This document shows positions 56,346 through 64,000 of a stretch of 64,000 nucleotides of DNA, piece after piece (position 1 is the stretch's first letter; every line of letters begins with the position of its first letter). The translations under genes were made by a program, and so were the position numbers. This stretch comes from Spinacia oleracea (Eukaryota > Streptophyta > Magnoliopsida > Caryophyllales > Amaranthaceae): assembly GCF_020520425.1 (NCBI RefSeq), contig NC_079492.1:37947542-38011541 (forward strand), in the 5' to 3' direction. The notes beneath the pieces were generated by a model. The model searched no databases and was not told the DNA's origin. It saw only the letters and a program-made list of their open reading frames with translations.

Positions 56346-57154
56346 ATCGGAAGCGTATCGTACGAATAAGCATCGGACGAGGCCTGCCGGACGAGGGCCC
56401 AGCACGAAGCCAGGCCATCGCCCAGCAAGCCAAGCGCGCCACACGAACAGCCAAGGCCACGCCAGGCCCAGCGCAAGGCCAGGCCCAGCAGGCCGTGGCA
56501 GCGCGCGCAGCTGCGAGCAGTGGGCTGCGAGCATTGCTGCAGCTCGCGTGGCTTGTAGCTCGCGTGGGCCGTGCGGCCGTGTGGGCTGTGCGCGGGCATG
56601 GCCTGCACGCTTGCGGGTCATGCTCGCGTAAGTGTTTGTGTTCGCATACGAAACCTAAAACGTGCAGAATTCGTTTGATGATTAAATTCCTAATTCTATT
56701 TGATAAATTAATTAAATAAGAGTTTTATTATAATTCTAATTTAATTAATTCGTATCCTAATAGGATTCCAATTCTCTTTCCATATCCCTATAAATATGTG
56801 GCCTGGGTTCACAATTTATAACGAGTTATTCAAGTATTCAAAGTGAGTTTTTGAGAGAAAAATTCAGTCACACATCTTGCTCAAAAGTGCCGAAAATTTA
56901 TAGTACCTTAGGGGCGATTCTAGTTGGTCAATCTTAAGGCGGATCCGGACGTGCTGTGGACTATCTACGGAGGGACGACACTTGGAGTCCTAAAGACTTG
57001 TTCTTGTTCGGTTCGGGCGCAGCTAGGGAAGGCACGCAACAAAGAGTATGCATCTAAACTATGCTAAATGATTATGTGTAAATAATATGTATTCCTGGCT
57101 TAATGGTTGTTTCCGCATGATTTATGAATTGTCATATGTATCATAACCTAACAG

Positions 57155-57168
57155 TGGTATCACGAGCC
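57155..57168 (+). promoter_or_regulatory. Primer binding site of element D
   Basis: TGGTATCACGAGCC, one base after the LTR end, a one-base variant of the copia initiator-tRNA-Met site (TGGTATCAGAGC). Confidence 0.75.
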
Positions 57169-57940
57169 TCTTATTATTTTCATAATATAAATTGCATGAA
57201 CATGGTTAAATATTACAAATTTGCAAGAATTAAAAGGGGTGATTAATTTTCGGAATTGTTAATTAATTGCAAATTGCGTTTATTTAATTATACGTACGCA
57301 GTTTTTCGGCAGTTTCTTCGTTACTCATCCAAATCGAGTGATTTTTGTGTCAATTCCGCATGTAAAAGGCATTCTAAAATTTTGACAAAATTAATATTTT
57401 TCTGTCGATCCCAGAATTCTCAAATTCGAAGCCTAACTATGACTTTTCGAAAGTTTTAGTTTTTCGAATGCAAAATTTCGTAAATTTAAGATGTTAAATT
57501 AAATATTTGCGATTCTTGTTGATAAATCTTGAATTTTTGATTGACCTACTGTATATGTTTAACAAGTTTGAATGCCTAGCCTTGTTAATTATGCAATCTA
57601 ATTTGTAATTATGATTAATTTGTTGAAAATTAGAATAATTTAGAATTAATTTGATTTTCATAATTAATTATGATTTAATTAGATACCTATGATTAAAAAC
57701 CACCATAAAAATAGTAAATTTATGATAAATTTTAAATTTTTATGACCTAGGCTTGAATCCATGATAATCGGAAATCAATTGAATAATAAATTTTCGATTT
57801 TTTCGCCCTAAAATTATGAAATTAATATTAATTTATTAATTTGTCATTAATTTTAAATATAAATTTTAAATTTTTATGCGATTCGTTCATATAACTTGCA
57901 CGCACAAAGCAATGGACGCTTCGTGTTACCCTTAAGGGGT
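57169..57940. other. D leader, very AT-rich
   Basis: Rich in TTAATT and AATTTT. No coding region was seen. It is interrupted downstream by the GC-rich tract. Confidence 0.5.
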
Positions 57941-57944
57941 GTTG

Positions 57945-58490
57945 TATAGTGCGGGCATGCGACGACGAGCAAGGGAGCTCGTCGCCCGTGCGGCACGAAT
58001 GCAATGAGCAAGGGCATGGTGCACGAGCACAAGGCAGCAGCCCTGCCTTGTGTCGTGGGCCACGAGCTATGGACGAATGGGCATGGGCGAAGGCAAGGCA
58101 CGACAGTCGCGTGTGGGCAGCAAGCGAGCTGCGCCACAACGCGCACTGCCTCGCGCAAGCGCGCGCAGCCTCGCGCGCAGCGAGCGCAAGCTCGCATGCC
58201 ACGAGCGCTGCGCCCAGCGTCGATCGCGCGCAGCGAGCAATTGCTCGCGCACAGCGAGCGATGGCTCGCGTCCATCGAGCGCTGGAGCGCGCGCAGCAAG
58301 CGCTGGCGAGCGCGCACAGCGAGCGATGGCTAGCGTGCATCAAGCGCTGGCGCGTGCGCAACGAGCACCAACTTGTGCGATGGCTTGCGATGGGTAGATG
58401 CAGCAGCTATGCGACGAGCGCATGGGCTGCGCGCACATGGCCAGCGATGGCTGTGTGCGTGTGGCCCATGGGCGTGCGATGCGTAGGGTG
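57945..58490. repeat. GC-rich low-complexity tract in element D
   Basis: About 545 bp built from variants of GCGAGCG, CAGCGAGCG, ATGGCTCGCG and GCGCGCAGC, in very AT-rich surroundings. It gives long overlapping open frames (Ala/Arg/Ser/Cys-rich) on both strands, which I regard as compositional artefacts. Confidence 0.75.
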
Positions 58491-61400
58491 TTTGCATTAC
58501 AATTAGATCGTTTTGAATGTTTAATTTGAAATTTTCAGTTTACGTAATTTTAATTAATTTTAAAATTAATAATTTAAATTATTTTCTTGGATTTTAATTT
58601 TGAATATTGTAATTATAATAAATTTTATTTATTCTAATTATTTTACTAAAATTAAAATCATGAATTAATTTAAATACGACTGAAATTAAATTAAACTTTT
58701 GGATTCAATTATAAATTTATATGAGCTTTAAATTTTAATTAAATTTGTATGTTTCCGGTTAGACTAGAAATACATTTTTATGTTTAAAATTAGTAAAGCA
58801 TATGAATTTATTGGTTTGAGTGGGAGCCCTTTTTAGTCATAAACTCTTGATTAGGTCTACAAATCCTTAAGGTTAAAACAACTTGATTAGAATTAATAAG
58901 GACTGAATAATTGGTAGATTATTGGTGCCCTTGATTAATTGCTGCAAATGTTTACGTGATGCATAATGTGTTTTACTAACCAGCTATGTGGGCCATTCAT
59001 GATAATGAATGGGTGAATGGTATATATTGTATATGTACTGTTTTGCAGGTTATGAAGTGACTAGTATGGCCCAAATAGGATAGAAAATATGGTCTGCGTA
59101 CCATTAATTTGAATGTAATTGGTCTAAAGTACCAAAGTCGTTTTTCAATTCAAATATGGTCTGCGTACCATCAAATAGTTGTAATTAGTTTTAATTATAG
59201 CTTATCCTATTTGAAGAAAATGGTGTCTCCCACGGAGATTTTCAAGACGGACTTTGAAGTTAAAGCTTCAAGATGAAGTCGGGCCATACTAGATCACATT
59301 TATCTTATGCATGTTTTAAGTTATTTATTGCTTTTAAATATGTCTTAAAATGCATGAGATCAAAAGCTTGATTATGTTGCATGATTAAGGATTTTAGTTC
59401 ACTTAAAATCTAACCAACATAGTAAGAGCCTTAAGTTCCAAACTTAAAAATTGAGTTAAAAGGTGCCATGCCAAAATATACACTTGCTTGGATATCCTTT
59501 ACATCAATCTAGTAATAGTTTTCGCTCAGCGAGGTGTTACTTATTGGTCCTAAAGGGGCAAGGTACACAAATAATTGTGAGTACATGTTAGTTTTGGTGA
59601 AACTCAACGATATAAGTAAGGAGTCCTTTTATGTCGTGGCAAAATCGATAGGTTTACCTAATAAGTTCTTAGACGTACCTATCAACCAAGAATAGTTTCT
59701 AGACTATTAGCAAAAGGCTTTTGCTTACCTAAGATGTTTTAGGATTAAGTCGACAAACTGTGCTTAGTTCTTCAATGATTTTAGGATCTTGGAATCATTT
59801 TATTCACACCTGCCGGAACACATAATTCGAATAAAATGCTAATGACTTGTTTAAATTGCATGATTGCTTTAATTTTCAAGTTATTACTCATGATAAATGT
59901 TTAGACTTTGCATGCTTCAATGTATGTTTTAATTATTGTTTATAATTAAATATCTTGCACTGCAATAAATCCTTTTAGAAAGGTAACAGTAAATTTCCTC
60001 GATTGGTAGTGAATCCAAGAACGATTCACGGAAATGAGAGAAAGTGAGCAATTTAAAATGTACGTTTCTTATAGCGACTTTTATGGTTGTTTTCAAACAT
60101 CAAAGTCGAATGGCAAACCAATTGGTGCTTGTGAATTCAAAATACACTGTAGTTTTGAGATCATAAAGCATTGAGTTTAATACGCTCAGCTTTACCAATG
60201 GTTAACAACCTAATATCTTTGTCCATTTAATTCTCGAATGAGTCTAGTCCCTAGACATTCGAATAGATCGATGCTTAGAGAACTTTAGAAGCTTCTGGTA
60301 AGATCATCTAGTTGAAACTTAATATTCAACATAAATTAAATGTTAAGAACCTTGTTGGGGTGACATTGGACATGTCTAACAAAGTATAAAAGTCAACACT
60401 AAAGAATTCAATTCTTAAGACTATAAGAAAGGGTACAAGAAATAGGAAAACGAGGAACAAATGAAAGGAATTTACGATTCCGTTTCTACCTATAAGTTTA
60501 TGTTTAAAGAGAAGTGACCTAGCAATCAAACTTCCTTGGTATCATATACCGCTTGAGGTTCTTACTTCGGTAATAACTCAAACAATGGAAGCTAGGCTAC
60601 ACTAATGACCTACAAGTGGGAAATGAAGCATGGCAATGCTACATTAGTTGTAGGGTCATCTAGTTTGTTTTAAGTCCTTTCAAGGCTGGAACTCAATGGC
60701 TATTTTGTTCCATAATCAGGATACCTAAATTTCTGCTTCAAACACAGAAAGACTCACATTCAGAAGAACAAAAACAATGTTTCTTTGTTTGTTTATTTGA
60801 ATAAAATGGTCATTTACGGGATGAGTCAATATGCTTGATTAAAACAAACAACTCTTTAACAATAATAACTTTACTAGGTTCAAATCAAACCCTTGATTTG
60901 AGTTCCATTAATCTTTGGCATTGTTGCTTAGACCATATCAACAAGTTAACATTCACAAACTCTATTTTAATGGACTTTTGAAAGTTAGTTGATTTCGAGA
61001 TCAACTTAAGACAAGCTAGTCTTACTTGTTGAAAGTAACAAAGAATATGAACTATTGTTAGAACGCCTAGACGATAGAGTTCAAACCTAAAGAAAGGTTT
61101 TATGACTTTATTATTTCACATGGATTTGAGTGAATATAGGTTTATTTACTCAAATGTGATATAAGTTGAATCTGTTTGGCTAGTTCAAAGATTCAGAAGT
61201 ATAAAATCCACTTGGCAAGAAATCATAAAGATCTAGGTTAGATCATGTTGATGATTACTTGGGACCAAATATGATCATCAATGATTGTGTGTTGTAATTT
61301 CACAATCTAGCTCCATAAGATATGGCATATCTACGTTGGAATAATCGAAGTCAATTAGTACTTGATTCGATCAATTATGAATCATAAAGACTTTTCCTAT

Positions 61401-62100
61401 AATTTCTAAAACAAAATGCTCAACTACCACCAAACTAAACCAAATTCGTCAAAGCTATTGAAAAGTAATTTCAGAATATCTTTTCATAATATATCTAAAG
61501 AGTTCCTAAACTCAGTGGGAGCTTAGTGTTTGTTATTCAATAAACTAAGGCCCGAGTATAGATATATGTTTCATTGTGATTTATTCAAATGAGATACAAG
61601 GGTATTGTTTCTACCACGAATTTTTGAGAACATAATGTTTGTTTGCTCGAAATAATGTCCTTTTTGGAAATTCGTTTCCAAAATGACAAGTGGGAGAAAA
61701 TAGACCTCGAAAGTCTTCGAGGCGAACAACAAACATAAACGGACATTCCGGAGGCTTTTCGAAGTGCTTCAGAAAATCCGAACTTATTCTTTAAGGACTT
61801 TAGAAGTGGCTTTAAAGAATAGACATATCTTAGAAGACTTTACAAGTGCTTCAAGGAGAACAGAATATTCAAAGGACTTTCAAGTGGCTATTGATATTCT
61901 ATTGTTTGATGTTCTATACCCTAGTAGGCATAGAGTTCAAGTCACTGGAACTATGAGATTCTTCTATTAGATAGTGAAGAAACATGGAGTTCAGTTCACT
62001 AATTCTTCTATTAGATAGTGAAGAAACCTACAACTTACAGTCAAACTATTATCATATAGATTAATGAGTTTATAACCTGTGAGAAAGCTATGACGAAACC
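58491..62100 (+). pseudogene. Degenerate D interior (gag and early pol remnants)
   Basis: No usable frame. Word-level similarity to copia gag/pol is patchy, for example near 60340-60450 and 61600-61700, with stops every few dozen codons. I cannot place domain borders here. Confidence 0.45.
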
Positions 62101-62109
62101 CAGATTCCC

Positions 62110-62420
62110 TAAAATGGTTAGAGGCCATATATAGACTCAAATGATTTAAATGGTTAGAGGCCATAAAACATACTCAATGTTTTGATGACAAAATTGAAAA
62201 TTTTGTTGATTTGCAAAATAGTTTCACACCTATTGGTTGCAAGTTTGTTTTAAGGATAAAAACCATCAAACATGGAATTGTGTTCACACACAAAGCTAGA
62301 TTAGTTGCTAAAGGTTACAAGCAAATTCATGGCATGGATTGTGTTGAAACCTCATGCTAAATCGTAATGCTTAAGTCTATAATTCAAGCAATGATTGCAT
62401 ATTGGTACATATGGCAATTG
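62110..62420 (+). pseudogene. Ty1/copia reverse transcriptase remnant of D
   Basis: In shifting frames one can read PIGCKFVLRIKTIKHG and HKARLVAKGYKQIHGMD, then a stop where SPVAMLKS should follow (MLKSIIQAMIAY is still visible). These are the first blocks of the copia RT. Stops and indels are dense. Confidence 0.75.
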
Positions 62421-64000
62421 GATGACAAAACGTATTCCTCAATCAAATGTTGGAATATAATATGTACATGGTATGTCATAGAATTTGTGGATCCAAATAA
62501 ATGCTTGAAAAAGAAAGCTAGCTTATAAAATCTAAGTACAGATTTAAGCAAGCAATTGGGAATTGGAACTGTATTTTAAGTGAAGCTAATAAGCATTTTA
62601 GTTTCATAAAATATACAGATGTATAAGAAGTTTAGTGGGAGTACATAAAAACTTATTTGGTCCTATGTGTATCACACACATATCTCTCTATTGTGAAATA
62701 ACATTCAAATGCTAATGACTTAGATTTGAAATTATTCATCAATAATGGACCATGGCGAAACTTAGTACATACTGGGTATTAAGATCTATTTGCAAAGATC
62801 TTATGATATTGTTTTAGATTAAGTAATGGCATTTACTAAATCAAACACGAAAGTCTCCATTGGAGATATTCGACCCATGTGAATTAATCTAAGTAAAGGA
62901 TGTTTGAACTATGTATAAGCATTTACTAAGTTAAACATCAAAGAATCTAAATGAGATTCTTAACCTATATTATATGTCAAAGAATTTAGCTGAATTTAGT
63001 ATCTACTGAAACTAGATAAGCTAAAGTTACATGAATAGAATTCAATTGGGAATTATTCTGCAAAAGAATTTATCATGTATGATATAATATGAGGATCGCC
63101 AAAAACGTATCAACATATACCAATCTCTATTGATCTAAGTGAAGATCAACTAGATTGAGATCAAGAAAAACTTATGGTACTTGAAAAGGTGCATAAGATT
63201 AGTTCTTGACTCAAGGAAATAAAGATATGCTAAATATTGATGCTACACGCATAAACACTGGCAAAGGATTAAGCAAGACCCTTTGGAGTTAACCATTGAT
63301 AAGGACGAGCTATAGAGCATCGTGTTTTGAAATGGCAACATGAATTGGAGACCATGAGTTGTTGCGTGGGAAATTAAAATAATAATTTCTATGTTCTAAG
63401 ATATAGTTGGAGAGTCTTCCACATATCTATAAACTGCTTGGATAGGTAAATCCAAACAAAGCATCACTAGCAACCTATACAGTTGAAGTAAAAGTAATTA
63501 TTGCCTAAGAAGCAATAAAACAGGGTTGTTTAAAGTTCTTCACTGAACTTGGGTAGATCACCTATCTGCTGGCTTGATGGTTCTTCATTGAAAAATGCGT
63601 AGAACCACTCTTGAAGCAAGAAAAACGTCTGCTAACTTGATGGTTCTTCATTGCAAAATGAGTAAAACCACCATCGAAGTAAGAAAGACTAGATCACATA
63701 ATAAACAAACTCGAAAAGATCTTACCATCATATCTCGAAGAACATTCTATGAAAAGGATATTAAGATTGGCAAAGCATGATAACTAAACCTATGCAACAA
63801 GTGAGAAACCACACTCACATTGTGGCACTGGAAATCAAGCATAGCTTTGAATTCCATGAACTGTTTTAAAGATGGGTTTGAGGCCCATGGTTATAAAACA
63901 TTGGGGTTGAACATTTATCATATATGAAATGTATTTTCATATTCCATTTAATCTTGGTTTAGTATTAAATGATGAGTCCCTTCAAATTTGACGAAATATT
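62421..64000 (+). pseudogene. Degenerate RT/RNase H tail of D
   Basis: The position is right for the rest of the RT and RNase H. Only traces remain: direct repeats of a CTTGATGGTTCTTCATTG word near 63573 and 63637, and a short KHSFEFHE-like end near 63830. The 3' LTR was not reached before the window ends. Confidence 0.5.

Larger units (their letters stand above)
51041..57153 (+). repeat. Element D 5' LTR with nested CACTA-2
   Basis: It starts TGAAGGAAATAATGCCCTTG and ends TAACCTAACA. Without CACTA-2 and one CCG it is about 1428 bp. It contains a TCGGAAACGG/GGAAATATT-rich stretch (56040-56345), a GC-rich block (56380-56625) and a TATA-like CCCTATAAATATG near 56785. Confidence 0.82.
51041..64000 (+). 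mobile_element. Element D: decayed Ty1/copia element (right end off window)
   Basis: The 5' LTR is at 51041-57153, interrupted by CACTA-2. A TGGTATCACGAGCC primer site follows. Scattered remnants of copia Pol come next, including an RT block near 62110-62420. No long ORF survives, so the insertion is old or was heavily mutated. A second copy of its LTR lies on the minus strand at 18771-19467. Confidence 0.8.

Noticed and set aside
56073..56719. Frames of 69 and 185 codons with KYYRNRK-type repeats in the D LTR
   Set aside because: They follow the quasi-periodic LTR words and the GC block; the minus-strand copy D2 shows the same artefact.
57828..58506. Several long Ala/Arg/Cys-rich frames on both strands in D
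   Set aside because: They arise from the low-complexity GC-rich tract, where stop codons are rare. No domain, and frames overlap in all phases.

Overview
This is plant nuclear DNA, and it is almost entirely nested transposable elements around one ordinary gene. Spliced genes with GT/AG introns, Ty1/copia and Ty3/gypsy (Tat lineage) LTR retrotransposons, CACTA transposons and an AT-rich background all point to a dicot. The repeats, especially the LTR rich in GGAAACGGAAATATT-like words, look to me like a Caryophyllales/Amaranthaceae genome such as spinach. That is recognition and inference, not a search result.

Layout. (1) 1-18770: element E, a minus-strand Tat-like gypsy element with gag-protease but no reverse transcriptase or integrase, and an opposite-strand spliced ORF near its 3' end. 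Its left LTR runs off the window. A minus-strand SIRE/Maximus-like copia element, F (3028-10192, duplication CCTGC), sits inside E. (2) 18771-19467: part of a minus-strand LTR of copia family D, into which E inserted. (3) 19468-45181: element B, a plus-strand Tat gypsy element with gag, protease, RT, RNase H, integrase, a repeat-rich spacer, a long spliced antisense ORF and a 3' LTR. B is split by a complete Tat element A (21518-31767, duplication CAGGC) and by CACTA-1 (38711-43582, duplication CAT). (4) 45182-49615: a single-copy island with one apparently intact three-exon DUF506 (PDDEXK-like) gene on the minus strand. (5) 49616-51040: the 5' LTR, primer site and gag start of another gypsy element, G, cut by D. 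(6) 51041-64000: copia element D, whose 5' LTR is split by CACTA-2 (51224-55905, duplication CCG). Its interior is badly decayed and runs off the right edge.

Target-site duplications and LTR divergence agree on order. F's LTRs differ at about 8 of 1307 positions, A's at about 8 of 392 and E's at about 27 of 951, by hand count, so F, nested in E, is the youngest. Every retroelement coding region carries stops, frameshifts or deletions. A is the closest to intact: one continuous gag-pol frame broken by five stop codons.

The most interesting observations are these. Both CACTA elements carry intron-containing pieces of host genes: CACTA-1 a gamma-tubulin complex component 5-like piece, CACTA-2 a FEY-like short-chain dehydrogenase piece. 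CACTA-2 has a higher-order tandem repeat (ABC-ABC-A). E repeats a GC-rich double palindrome in its LTRs and at four internal sites. All three Tat elements carry a spliced ORF antisense to gag-pol, and E's belongs to a different protein family from those of A and B. No tRNA, rRNA or CRISPR feature was seen.
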